Positions 1 to 10,590 of a stretch of 64,000 bases of DNA are shown piece by piece (position 1 is the stretch's first letter; each line of letters opens with the position of its first letter). Below the pieces are notes generated by a model that did not search any database, was not told the DNA's origin, and saw only the letters and a list, made by a program, of their open reading frames with translations. The DNA comes from Branchinecta lynchi (Eukaryota; Arthropoda; Branchiopoda; Anostraca; Branchinectidae), in the NCBI GenBank assembly GCA_023053575.1, contig JAKZAP010000016.1, positions 18,432,030-18,496,029 on the forward strand, read 5' to 3'. Position numbers and translations under genes: made by a program.

Positions 1-274
1 AGATCAACCCGAAACCACACAAAAAAACAACAAAACTTTCTTTTCTACTATTGCTTTTATAAACGTTTTTGTTCTTTTATACTATTATACTACTTTTACA
101 CTGCTATACAACTTCGGCCCTGACCCATCAGAGCTTGAGGACTTGGGCACAAGATCACCACGGCCCATATGTATGTTTTCCTGGAAATATTGTAGTTTCT
201 GCACTGCAATATAGGTTAAGCGTTCGCTATATTTGCAAAATAACAGGAACGGCTGACTCTTGGCCGAAACGTTT
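1..274. other. flank, nothing recognised
   Basis: AT-rich sequence with no supported gene or repeat; short open frames here show no family signature. Confidence 0.5.
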
Positions 275-455
275 ATATTTGATACTGCAAAACAGATACG
301 TCAGCAGTTCGTTTTTCAAACATGAGCGGCTTTGAGCCTGAAGAGGACCATTGCCAAGAAGGGCCGAAATATAGCTATAATTATATTCAGCTTATGTATC
401 CGTTTTGCACTATCAAATATTCACGCAGTCAGCTTTGGCTGAAGGAATATTTTAC
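275..455 (+). mobile_element. hammerhead-type inverted-repeat element, subfamily A
   Basis: Non-autonomous element with terminal inverted repeats: the left end (ATATTTGATACTGCAAAAC) is matched in reverse by the right end near 391-420 (GTTTTGCACTATCAAATAT). A tail containing CAGTCAGCTTTGGCTGAAGG follows, as in other copies. The centre holds a hammerhead-like core. The left arm is shortened relative to the fold-back copy at 35042-35318. No coding capacity. Confidence 0.75.
331..385 (+). ncRNA. hammerhead ribozyme-like motif (type I)
   Basis: Reads, in order: stem I strand ending GAGC, core CTGAAGA at 338-344, a GC-rich hairpin closed by GG/CC with loop GCCAAG (stem II), GAAA at 366-369, then TATA with a predicted cleavage point after A373, and GCT as the return strand of stem I. 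The hammerhead consensus is CUGANGA / stem II / GAAA / stem III / UH. Stem II has one A-G mismatch and stem I only three firm pairs, so activity is uncertain. Confidence 0.55.
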
Positions 456-891
456 GAAACTTTAATTTTCGTCTTTCTAAACTAGTGCAAAATCCTTGCG
501 TATGTTTCACTTTTTTGTTGTTGTTTCTTCTTGTAGAACCGCCATGTACGGGCACAACCTATAAAAATTTTTGAATTTAATTTTATTTTTAATAAAATAA
601 TTAATATTATAATAAACTGCGCTAAACGGATACGTCAGCTAAGTTTTAATCTAGCGATGTTTTCGCTAGTTTTTATCTGTATAACATCAGCCTCGTGGTG
701 TTTTGATCGTCATTGATCGTCATTTGAGAAATTACTACAAAACTCCCAAGTTCCACGGTTGCTATTACAAAAATTACATAAATACAAGTACAGCACAGTA
801 AATTAGTTTTCCCAAGAAGTAATCATAAATTACTAATATCATGCATGTAACTTTTGGCTTACACGAGTTATCAGTACATTTAGTCTAGTTA
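456..891. other. AT-rich spacer with a hammerhead-element fragment
   Basis: Mostly AT-rich and featureless. Around 620-672 there is a half copy, minus orientation, of the inverted-repeat family (AAACGGATACGTCAGCT, then AGCGATGTTTTCG), broken off before stem II. Confidence 0.45.
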
Positions 892-1455
892 TCAACTAGT
901 AAAATTTGCAAAATTTTATCTTCAAATTAACAACAAATAGCGAATATCGCAACAGAAAAATGGAAACATTGTACTTACAACGCTTAGGCCTAACTTACAC
1001 GAGGCTTTTTGAGTATAATTATTAACTGGCGAAATTCGCGAAATCTCATCTTCAAAGTAACAACAAATAGTGAGTATCGCAATAGGAAAATGCGAACATC
1101 ATGAACTAGAAAAATTCGCGAATTTTATCTTCAAAGTAACAACAAATAGCGAATATCACAGTTTTCTTCAGCAATCAGAAAAACAGCACAACAGCAAACA
1201 GAAAAACATCAGCAGACATCATTAACTAGGAAAAATGTCGTACTTGCAACGCTTAGCCCCAACTAGGCATGAATACATTTAAGTATAATTATTAACTAGC
1301 AAAATTCGTAAAATTTCAACTTCTAAGTCATTTTATAACAAATAGCCCATCTCGCAACAGAAAATGCAAACATCATACCTGCAACGTTTAACTTACACAA
1401 GGTATGGATAAATTTTAAGTAGAATTATTAACTACCAAAATTCGCGAAATCCTAC
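892..1455. repeat. degenerate tandem repeat, unit about 125-135 bp
   Basis: Repeated blocks share 'aactag.aaaattcgc.aaat.tcatcttcaaagtaac', 'aacaaatag.gaatatcgcaacag' and 'aaatgcgaacatcat', seen near 893, 1023, 1103, 1287 and 1427. Units are diverged and of unequal length, with insertions near 1160-1220. No coding signal. Confidence 0.65.
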
Positions 1456-1640
1456 AGCAGTAACGCTGTATGACGGAACGGACCACGAACTCACAAGTTC
1501 CCGACAGGCTGTACGCAGAAGCCTTGAAGCTATTCCCCAAACGAAGGCTTCTGATTGGCTGTGACCGTTTTGTAATGGCGTCTGTGTCGGATGGATTTCC
1601 AGCCAACTCTGGTGGTGAAGATATACTTAGTCCAATATAA
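1456..1640. other. CpG-richer patch with short open frame
   Basis: Base composition changes sharply here. An ATGGCG start at 1575 opens a 21-codon frame ending at 1640 and beginning MASVSDGFPANSGGED; a GTGAAG donor-like string sits just inside. A reverse CCAAT string (GATTGG) lies about 20 bases upstream of the ATG. It could be a first exon of an unseen gene or another repeat with an internal palindrome (AGAAGCCTT/AAGGCTTCT). No family was recognised. Confidence 0.2.
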
Positions 1641-2734
1641 GCACTTTTATGAGATTGTCTAATGGCTATTTTAATGGATACTAAATAAACTTTATGGAAC
1701 ATAAAAGCAGAATTTGAAATCAGCGTCGTCGTCCGTAAGTATGCGGTGTACCGTTCAGTTTTGCATATACTAGCTAGCTAGACAGTGACACAAGGATATG
1801 CTTGTAGTGCTCCCAGGATTATATTTTTTAACAAGCAATATGACCCATAACGTATGTATACACATTTTATATCTGGATATTTAGTAAAATATCCAACTGA
1901 AGAATGTTTTTCCGTCTCCAGTAGAGGTATGATTCTTTACACATTTATCGACCCTAGGAGAAATAGCAAAAGGAATGCTTGAAAATAAGATTAGCCAAAT
2001 GTATAAAGTTTGAACTATCTTTGTTTTGTTTGTCGCCAGTCAAATGACGATGATAACTTAAGAATATAACACCCCTTGAGTGCCAAATGTTTCAGTTTTC
2101 TTTTGACATTAATAACGAAATCAGATTGGTTTTAATTCTTCTCTGTTCCCTTTTAATTGTTATTTTTCGTCTGTTCGAGTCATGTAAATAGTACAAGTTG
2201 CAATGTATCAGGCACCGTCAGTTTTACCGATAAATTGTGCAAAAGCATCTGAGCAAAAGATTTCAAAAGATCACAGTGTGTGGATTTGGATTTTGCTTTA
2301 CTTAAACTATCATTTGCGCTCATTATTTTGCATAAATAGTGTCTGTGTTTGGATCTCGTCAAGTTCTTCGGTGCTATTCAAGGTCAAACAATGTCCAACG
2401 TAACATAGGCTACCTTTACTGTACGTTGAAGACTGCAAACGTTTGACTAATTATTTTATTTTTGTTCAACACTTGTACTCGAAAAACAAAACAAAAACAG
2501 AAAAGGTAGATGGAACTGACGGATCCTACAACATCGAAACCACAAGGCCGAACATGGGGCAAACCCGCGACCCAGTCCTTCCCCCCAAGCTGGCCACACA
2601 AGCGTTTGAAGTAAAACTCGAACCATGCCAACTTACTAAACGACAACTTTTTTTTTTATTCAAAGGTACTTTCTCATTTCAAAGATACCTTCTAACTAAG
2701 GCTACTTAGTATCGAGTATGTATACGTAATTATA
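1641..2734. other. no supported feature
   Basis: AT-rich DNA with only chance open frames. A poly-T run lies near 2648-2658. Confidence 0.5.
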
Positions 2735-3200
2735 TATTTAGAATATTTAGAATATATTTACACGAAAGCCCGAAGGCCATGGCAAAAACATATAAGGTTT
2801 ACATTGGCTTGAATAAACATACACTATACTAACAACATACAAATAAAAAAAATTCAGGGATGAACAAATTGCCGTGGTGCAAACCAATCCGGAGGAACTT
2901 CCCCAACAATCTCACGTCACAAAATTGTTTACTTTTTAATATTTTAGACATCCACTCTTTACCAAACACTCTTTCACCAAATACCTCAGATCTTAAATCC
3001 TTTAGCTCTATACGCTCACGCATAAAATGGTTGAAATCATCATTCGTCATCCCACACATTGCGCAGAAGAAAGGAGGACCAGTCTTTCACCGACCTTAAC
3101 CAATATAGCTTCTCTTCTCACCAAACGGTAAACAATTTCCTCGAAAACTTAACAACAACCTTATTTCCTCCCTTTTTAGCCCCGCTTTGAAATAAACCTC
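2735..3200 (-). pseudogene. LINE ORF2 C-terminal relic (CCHC-type knuckle)
   Basis: On the minus strand the frame reads KTGPPFFCAMCGMTNDDF, then NHFMRE and LRSEVFG. This matches the C-terminal C-x2-C-x8-H knuckle of non-LTR retrotransposons and aligns with the better copy at 14152-14439. Two in-frame stops lie upstream of the knuckle and the last cysteine is lost. The 3' end reads 'atggccttcgggctttcgtg' with an AT-rich tail near 2735-2770. Dead, 5'-truncated insertion. Confidence 0.65.
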
Positions 3201-4046
3201 CTCCCCCCAACTCTCTTTGACAGTCGCATATAACACACACAGTATATACAGTCAAAATATTATAACATATACTACACACAAACACGTGTTTTAACACCCT
3301 GTTATTATTGCGTATACATGCTCAGTACCTGAATGAAAGCTCGAATGATCCTGTGAAGTCAGTCAACAAAGTGGACACAAACAAAACTCACACAAAGAAA
3401 ACACGAAAGGATGACATTTTTTATCTTACCTAAAGATGGAATATTATACAAGGGACTTGGACCGTGACAAATAAACCAGACCTAAATTTGAACTAAAGTA
3501 TTATAGTAGCGTGTAATGACGAGGCTCGATTTGCAAAGTCCTACATTTGACATGAGTCAGAACTCTTGGACTTCATTGAAAGGATTATCATTACCTTATA
3601 CGGAACGGTTCATTTTCACTCGTTTATTAGTTACAGGACTATGCAGTGATTATATTTATAAATATGTATAAAATTATACTTATAAAAGTTACATTTTTAG
3701 TTCCATATTAATATGGAATTCCTGTTTCCGGAACTGGTAATCGAAATTATATTGTAATAAAAACAATTCTATAAAATAATACACGCACAAAGTATAATTT
3801 GTGTTTATCCAATAGGGAGGACAAAAGTGTTCTGCTGGTGTACACCAAAATATTGTGTCAAGTTAATACATTTACCAAGTATTACATTTATTTGGACAGT
3901 TTTCAAATTATAAACCCAAAGACAAATAGAAAAGTAATGTAAGAAAATAATACGTGTCAAAAGCATAATTTCTGCTTATCTAGTAGGGAGGCATACATAT
4001 ACATCTAGTAGGGCTCTAATTCTATAATATCTACTGAGATAAGATC
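3201..4046. other. no supported feature
   Basis: AT-rich, with loosely repeated strings around 3790 and 3960 ('aatttgtgtttatccaatagggaggacaaa' versus 'aatttctgcttatctagtagggagg'), suggesting an old duplication of about 180 bp. Confidence 0.4.
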
Positions 4047-4054
4047 ACTCCGAG

Positions 4055-4477
4055 CAGAGATGGGCGAGTCCGGATCCGGATTCGGATTCGAATCCAGGAT
4101 TCGTCCTTTTGGCCGGATTCGAGTCCGGATTCGAATCTTCTGTTTGTCCGGCTGGATTCGGATTTGGACTCGGATTCCAAATCCTCAGTTTTTCGAATCC
4201 GCTCAGACTCCTAGACTTCATCCTTCCATTTTCCGTTTTCCCAATTTTTACACACTTTTTGGTCTCCGCCTCCAACCATCCTCAGTAATCTAGAGACCTT
4301 AGATATTACCCGAGATATCAGTGCATTTTGTCATCTCTGATTTTTAAACCATAACCTATGTAAATGATTTGATTTTTGTTAAGGTCGAAATTCGATTCTG
4401 GATTCGAATCCTCAGCATGAAATGGTGGATTCGGATTCGGACTCGAATCATTTCATTATGGGATTCGCCCATCTCTG
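4055..4477. mobile_element. hAT-like MITE, GGATTC-rich, with 8-bp TSD
   Basis: A 423-bp element bounded by inverted repeats CAGAGATGGGCGAGTCC and GGATTCGCCCATCTCTG. It is flanked on both sides by the exact 8-bp direct repeat ACTCCGAG (4047-4054 and 4478-4485), the target-site length of the hAT superfamily. The two ends are dense in GGATTC/GAATCC repeats, which let the strand fold on itself. No transposase frame. Confidence 0.85.
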
Positions 4478-4641
4478 ACTCCGAGTAACAAATACTGCGG
4501 TCAACTTTAATCCTTACTCTGAGAAACTTTGTACATGTATAATATTGCAAAAAGTATTATTTTTATTTAGGAGAGTTTTTGGAGCAAATTCAAATGTGTT
4601 AGAACTTGTTGGTTATTGTCTTCCGTCGAATCACATTCGAA

Positions 4642-5097
4642 CAGAGATGTGCGAATCCGAATTCGGATTCGGAATCGAATCCAGGATTCGTCCTTTTGGC
4701 CGGATTCGAATCTGGATTCGGATCTTCTGCTTGTCAGGCTGGATTCGGACTCGAATTCCAAATCGTCAGTTTTACGGATCCGCCTAAACTCCTAGACTTC
4801 ATCCTTCCAGTTTCCGTTTTCCCAATTTTTACACAGTTTGCCTAGGCGATCCAACTTTTTGGTCTCCACCTCCAACCATCCTCAGTAATCTAGCACGTTA
4901 TCTGATACCTTAGAAATTACCCTAGATATCAGTGCCTTTTGTCACCTCTGATTTTTAAACCACAACCTATGTACATGATTTGATTTGTGTTAAGGTCAGT
5001 CGAATCCTCTGCATGAAATGGTGGATTCGGAATCGGATTCGTACCTAGCCCTGGATTCGGATTCGAATCCTTTCATGATCGGACTCGCCCATCTCTG
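4642..5097. mobile_element. second copy of the GGATTC hAT-like MITE
   Basis: A 456-bp relative of the 4055-4477 element in the same orientation, with ends CAGAGATGTGCGAATCC and GGACTCGCCCATCTCTG. No 8-bp duplication flanks it, so an end may have moved by recombination with the neighbouring copy 164 bp away. Confidence 0.75.
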
Positions 5098-5240
5098 GAC
5101 AGGAATAGACGTCGTAGCTTAAGCTACTTAGCTTAAGCGTTTGCCAAAAACATCAGAGAATTATCTGATGTCTTTGGCATACGATTGTGGTAACTCTAAT
5201 TGCCTACCCAGAACCGTATCCAGAAGGGGGCTTAGGGGTG

Positions 5241-5372
5241 TATTCAAACAATGGATAAAACAGATACGTCATCTACGATGCTGGAAGCGAAAGCATCACA
5301 GCTGACGCATCCGTTTTATCCATTGTTTGAATATATGTTTTAACAGTCAGCTTGGGCTCAAAGAGTATTTAT
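5241..5372 (+). mobile_element. inverted-repeat element, subfamily B, without ribozyme core
   Basis: Ends TATTCAAACAATGGATAAAA and its reverse complement enclose ACGTCATC and GCTGACGCATCC arms; the tail CAGTCAGCTTGGGCTCAAAG matches the subfamily B tail. The centre is only about 30 bp, so the hammerhead-like core is deleted. Confidence 0.65.
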
Positions 5373-6140
5373 CTACGGAGTTCCCGAACCATACAAAAGT
5401 TATTGTTAATAGTTAAACTTATACCGACTTTGTCTTTTTTCTTCTGAAAAGAAACAGAAGTGTTCCTAGATTTTGACACAAAGATTCACATCTTGTCTTA
5501 AATGTGCCAACTTTTTACAGTGTTGAAAATCGGTTATTTCCTTTGTCTCAAAGGAAGGCTAAACTGGCCCATAGATTCGCCCTCAGGGCAGTTTTTTGTA
5601 AGCTCGTTTTTTCTCATCAATCTTCCAGCTCGTACACATTAATCTTAAAAAAAAAAAAAAAAAAAAAAACATTTAGAAATTTGTGTAAAGGAGCCGTGGT
5701 AGCCGGTAAACAACAGGCCAATTGCGTAGTATCTAACCCCTTTTCTCAATGCCTGCCTCTCTGTACTGCAGTTCCGCGAAGCAGAGATTTTCAAGTTCCT
5801 TCCGTAAGAACATTGAATCATCAGTGAATAATTACTAACGCCATGCTAATGAATGTTGGATTTCAACATGTAAAGCATCGTCCTTGTGACATTCTGTTTG
5901 AACTATTAGAAAAAAGATTACAACGTTCTTGAGTTATTCTATTGAGCTTTTACTGAATTCGTTAAATTTCGGATGCAAAAACAACGACCCTTCAAATTTT
6001 TGCTTCAAACCAAGAACCGATAATGATACGAGCTTGAGGCTCCACCAATGCACTGAGCAAAACTGCGATCGTATTCCCTAAAGATAGTTACCCATCAGTA
6101 CGTACAGCACTGGATTGCCTCACATAAAGAAACTCTCATT
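5373..6140. other. spacer with poly-A run
   Basis: No gene recognised. A run of more than 20 A lies near 5647-5669. The open frame crossing it has no family signature. Confidence 0.5.
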
Positions 6141-6460
6141 GCCCGATAAGCACTGCTGGAGGGGCTACCCACTACCCGCCAGCTGCTGTACACCCTTTCC
6201 CCGGCGTCGGCCAAAACCAGTGGGGCCAAAAACCAGTGGGGCCAGCAACGGTGCCGATCATAAATTAGGCAACACTTGGCAGCCGGCCCTGGCCGGGCAA
6301 AGCGTTGACAGCCAATTGATATACACTAAAATCGGGAGTGGGCTTCCCCTCGCCACTGGTTTCCCACAGACCACAAAATTGGGTACCGGAATACCACTCA
6401 TTCCTGTTGGGATTCCCACTGTCGGAGCGGAGTTGACACGTGTAGGTGACACGAGATAGG
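6141..6460. repeat. relic of the GAGGGGCTACCCACT fold-back family
   Basis: Begins GGAGGGGCTACCCACTACC and contains GTACACCCTTTCCC and CATAAATTA, all shared with elements near 10340-10590 and 37786-38018. The right half is a degenerate run of 'ggnnttccnact' strings. GC-rich compared with its surroundings. No protein recognised. Confidence 0.4.
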
Positions 6461-6950
6461 TCAGTAGGTAGGCTTGTTAGGATTTTTTTTCTTCTAACTA
6501 GACGTCAGTAAATAAAACTGAACAACATTAATACAGTTTGCAGCAAAAAGAGTCACAAGGACTTCCGCTGCAAATAACTAAAACAGCTAATTCAATGATA
6601 ATCAAAACTACAGAACCCACAACTATCAACCTACGACTTTTAGAAGCAATATAAAAAGAACAAATAATAACAATAGTAATTTGCTCATTACCCACAAACA
6701 GCAGACGAAAAACGAGAGCAGACAAACCGGAAAACGATAGACGGGATGTTTGACGATAAAGACCGATGTTCTGCTGCACGGGAGTTTTATTAGAGGGGCT
6801 ATGACGAGCTTCTGTGCTAGCTCTTGCCCCCCCCCCCTCTAGCTTTCCCGGTGGATGTCAGTATACTAAGTTTATACCTCCTACGCCAAATGCGAAGCTA
6901 CGGGAAAACCCTCCGATTAACACCCGAACAACAACAATATAATACAGAAT
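6461..6950. other. no supported feature
   Basis: Contains a C-run near 6828-6837; otherwise featureless. Confidence 0.45.
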
Positions 6951-7350
6951 TTACCAAAACGGTTCTTACGCTCATTACTTAGCCTCTACAAGTTCTAATT
7001 CCACTCATTATCGAGGAACTCAAGCTTGGAACGCACTGGCTCCAGATTTAAAGACAAAGAATGAGATGGCCGATTTTAAAATACAATTGAACGAACATTT
7101 GCTCAATAAATATGATTTTTAGGTTGTTAGCTTACCCGGTTGTTTCCTTTTTTTTGTGTTTTTGCTTTGTTTTCTCTGTACCATTTTGGTTGGTTTATGT
7201 TGCGACGTGGATGTTATATTGATATAGTGTTTATAGCTTTGAAACGGCCACCCCCTAGGACAGGCCAATGCTTTCTAGGGTGGTCCTTATGTAGTATGTA
7301 GTAATATCCGTTTAGCAAACTCTCTCTCTCTATATAAAGGATTTATAATA
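6951..7350 (+). pseudogene. CR1/L2-like LINE C-terminal relic
   Basis: The + strand encodes a fragment reading YRGTQAWNALAPDLKTKNEM then ADFKIQLNEHLL and a stop at about 7122. The order 'G...WN.L...L......FK..L..HL' is the usual C-terminus of CR1/L2-type reverse transcriptases. A 3' tail with 'ccccctaggacaggcc' follows, then a CT microsatellite at 7320-7332. 5'-truncated, non-functional. Confidence 0.6.
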
Positions 7351-8045
7351 AAACTAAAAAAAAAAACTAAAGACAATAAGCGACCTAACTAAAGTAATCC
7401 TTCAGCCCAATCTGACTGCAAACCATATTTTTACGCACCGAAATGTATATAGTCAGCTGATGTTTCTATCGGTATTTTGGATGTGTCTTTGCATTTTAAC
7501 GGTGAAGTTTTTTTGCAGCTTATCCTACCGCACATTTTTTTTTAATATTTACGTAGTTTGTTTGCCTTTTATTGAAGGTTTACTGGAATTTTGCAAGCTT
7601 TTTTCCATGCACCATTTTTTTTCTACTTTTGGCTTTCTAACTTCACTTCTTATCTTCCTAACTTAATATCTTTCCACCTACCAAACCGCGTGCAATTCAA
7701 GTTTGAATTTAATTACTCCATATGTTATTACGTTTAGGGTTCATCCATCATTTGGCTGTACACTACCACACATGGCACTAATTAAAATATATTCTGCACC
7801 GTTATGTTGCTTTACAAACGAAAAAGAAATTTTTTGTTGAATACAAATAAACAAAAGAAGAAAAGGAGTGAAAATGAAAACGGGGACTTGGATTTGAAAC
7901 TCGAAAAGATGTTTTATTTTCTCTTAGTCCCTCCAGTGGCGCCATTTCAGTAAACCTTAGGGTGTGGCGGTGGGGGTGGGGGTGAAAAATATCAATTTTA
8001 GGTCCCCCAACCCCAGGTTTCACACAGACTCCAGGTTTCACACAG
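7351..8045. other. no supported feature
   Basis: T-rich on the + strand. A short GGTGGGGGTGGGGGTG block lies near 7968-7983 and a duplicated 'ccaggtttcacacagact' near 8012-8048. Confidence 0.45.
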
Positions 8046-8160
8046 ACTTCATTACTTAGCCTCTACAAGTTCTAATTCACTCATTATCGAGGAACTCAAG
8101 CTTGGAACGCACTGGCTCCAGATTTAAAGACAAAGAATGAGATCGCCGATTTTAAAGCTC
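8046..8160 (+). pseudogene. fragment of the same CR1/L2-like LINE
   Basis: Nearly identical to 7003-7086: 'cattacttagcctctacaag' through 'cagatttaaagacaaagaat'. The match stops abruptly at about 8156, without the 3' tail, so it is a partial duplicate rather than a fresh insertion. Confidence 0.6.
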
Positions 8161-8854
8161 AACTTGCAGTAGAAATTTTCATGATAAAATGGTTCAGAAA
8201 TGTAATTTTTCGAAACTACGAATAATTTCCTCGTGGAATTAGCCATTTCCTTCTTAGCACTTATCAACTCTGTCAAGACTCCTCGATCAGCAAAGCTATA
8301 CCAAAGCTATTCAAACTATTTGAACAAAATTGGGAACAGCCAAGAAAAACAAAGGAGTCTGAATTTGGCAAGAAATGTACTATGACAACAAGATAGGCCC
8401 AGAGTGTTGCCAAAATGAAAAAGAACATTTTGAAGCTTGATTTTTATCTTGGCGTTCTTTTTTCTTAGCTATTTTTTTTTATATTATAATTAGTGTTAAT
8501 ATTGACGAGAACCACCAAATCGGCTTGACCGTTGTATCGGTTTCGAGAATTGAATTCAAGTGTCGGCATTTCGGTAAAGTTTGCGCCGCTTCACTGACAA
8601 ACCCGGCTCTGCCAAGAAAGTGTTAAAAAACTGTAGGTACAAAAAAGTAGCGAAGGTCAGGAATTTTTGAAGCTTGCAGTTCTGTAATGGAGCTATTGAC
8701 AGTTTGAAGGGCAGAATAAGTGCAAGGGACCCTTTAATGACACTTTTCAGGTACATTTAAATTAGTTTTTGTATATACAATAAGTAAAGTCATTACTTTG
8801 CACTTTCAATTTTGAAGCCATATGAAGGGCCCAATCTGGAGCTCTCTAGACCAG
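8161..8854. other. no supported feature
   Basis: AT-rich with no recognisable coding or repeat signature. Confidence 0.5.
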
Positions 8855-9345
8855 TCTGGTATACTAAGCCCTTTTTTCATACCCATGCTCAAACATTGGG
8901 GCATGATGGCAGGGGTGAGCATGGTACTCATGGGTATGAATGAATGAATGAATGAATTTATTGCAGGAAAAAAACCTTGGGGTCATGGCAACAAAACAAG
9001 AAAAAACACAACAAACTACAAAAATCGCTCTCTATGGGACAAACCAACGCGGAGGTGTCCAGCCACCTTACGGATATTCCCCATATTTGTGCTTCCAATT
9101 TTTTCTAGTAGCCAGTTTTTCTAGTGTACCCATTATTCCCTAGAGGGGTACAAGTATACAACAGTTTCAAAGTCAAATGAAATCCCGGTTCGTTTAATTA
9201 CCAAAGTACTGTATACCGGCGCCACTCTGGTGCATAAGGGGACACATCCGTACGAGTACCGTGCTCACCTCTGCTAGCATGCCCCGGTGTTTAAGCATGG
9301 TAATAAAAAAAAGGGCTTAGTGTACTAGACTGCTCTAGACCCAAC
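8855..9345. mobile_element. fold-back element with about 75-bp inverted arms
   Basis: The left arm (8865-8935: 'actaagccctttttt', 'cccatgctcaaacattgggg', 'gagcatggtactc') is matched in reverse by the right arm (9238-9330: 'gtaccgtgctcacc', 'gccccggtgtttaagcatgg', 'aaaaagggcttagt'). The middle contains an (ATGA)n run at 8936-8957 followed by what looks like a minus-strand LINE tail. No transposase. Confidence 0.65.
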
Positions 9346-10123
9346 GAATTTGGCGTTTCCTGTCCTAGTAAAACTCATCTAAACTTACTGGCCACCACCC
9401 AATAAACAAAGACCCCGTACTGTTTCCCCTTCACTGCCTGCTGCCAATGGGAATTTATTACCCTTCACCCGCGTTGAGGCCCAATGAGACGGCGGAGGTC
9501 TATTTAATATTTTATGTTCCTGGGGGGAGGAGCCATTCTTCTTTTGTTGAGCGCTTGGAATAGGAAATCTGAATAATTATATCTTTCATGTTAAGATAAA
9601 GTCGTAAATCTGCCAAGACTTAAATAGAAGTTTGATTGCATCATCATACTTTGTACAGGGTCTTAATTTAGTGGACGACAGATTCGGGTGCAAAGATTTG
9701 GGCTTCAGAACCAAAGCGTCTCTTGAATGCGTAAGGAGAGTATCTGTGGTGAACTAATTAACTTTTTCTCATGGATAAAAAATGGGGAGGGACTTAAAGC
9801 TTTGCCAAATTAGGTATTTTATCTGTGGATTTAAACTAAACAAATGATCTTTAGCATGCCCAAATATAGAGGCAAATATAATTTTTTAGAATCCCTTATA
9901 ATAAGAAAAGCAATACAGACAATCGGACAAAAATTAAAACAGAAACAGTCGAAACTGCATGGAATATGTCGCCCCACTCCACATCTAGTGAGAAGCAAGT
10001 GAATACCCATTGCAGATGAGCTTTGGAGTTGAATTATCGCGTATTTATTTCTTGTATTGATTGAACGGTTGTATACGTAGTAGTTAGTGCATCAAGCACT
10101 TTCTTAGTTTCGATTGTTTATAT
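9346..10123. other. no supported feature
   Basis: Contains a GC-richer stretch at 9410-9540 with CCAAT strings (9448, 9481) and a TATTTAATA string (9501), but no open frame I can connect to it. Confidence 0.4.
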
Positions 10124-10400
10124 TAGTTGTTTATTTAAACTGTAAATGGCCTTCGGTTTTTTATTACGTATATCATTATAGCACAGTTAAAGTACTGGTT
10201 TGTTTCGAGGGATTGCGCACTCTCAGTTTCGGTGTACACCCAATGTACGGTCCCCGGCTTCTTAGTTGTTTATTTGAACTGTATATGGCCTTCGGTTTTT
10301 CATGACGTATATTATTATAACAGACCCGAGGCACTGGTTTGTTTAGAGGGGTTGCCCACTCTCAGTTTTGGTGTACACCCCGCGTACGGTGCCCGGGCTC
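10124..10400. repeat. two-unit tandem repeat, period 139 bp
   Basis: Units start at 10124 and 10263, each beginning 'tagttgtttatttnaactgta' and ending with 'ctctcagttt.ggtgtacacc' and a GTACGGT string. The last part of unit 2 serves as one arm of the adjoining fold-back element. Confidence 0.75.
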
Positions 10401-10590
10401 GTCTTAGAATAGTAAAATCATCATATTTAGAAGTATTGAACGACGATCATGTAATTTATGGTCTGCATCGCTGATTTCGGCTGGTGCAGGGTCGGTGCTT
10501 CCTGGGGCAGGGCCGTTGCTGACCGGTACTGGGAAAGGGTGTACACCAAGCCCCGGGGATTGGGTAGCCCCTCAGTTTGCTTATAATATT
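10340..10590. mobile_element. fold-back element, GAGGGGNTNCCCA family
   Basis: The left arm (10346-10395: GAGGGGTTGCCCACT, GGTGTACACCC, GTACGGTGCCCGGG) is reversed at 10525-10580 (CCGGTACTGGG, GGGTGTACACC, GGGTAGCCCCTC). The interior has 'ataatttatggtctgc'-type sequence, seen also in the copy at 37786-38018. No coding capacity. Confidence 0.65.

Noticed and set aside
4045..4845. Arg/Ile/Gly-rich repetitive peptides (RIRIRIR type)
   Set aside because: Produced by the GGATTC repeats of the two MITEs.
6115..6459. 114-codon Pro/Gly-rich frame as a gene
   Set aside because: Overlaps the GAGGGGCTACCCACT fold-back family and shows no domain.
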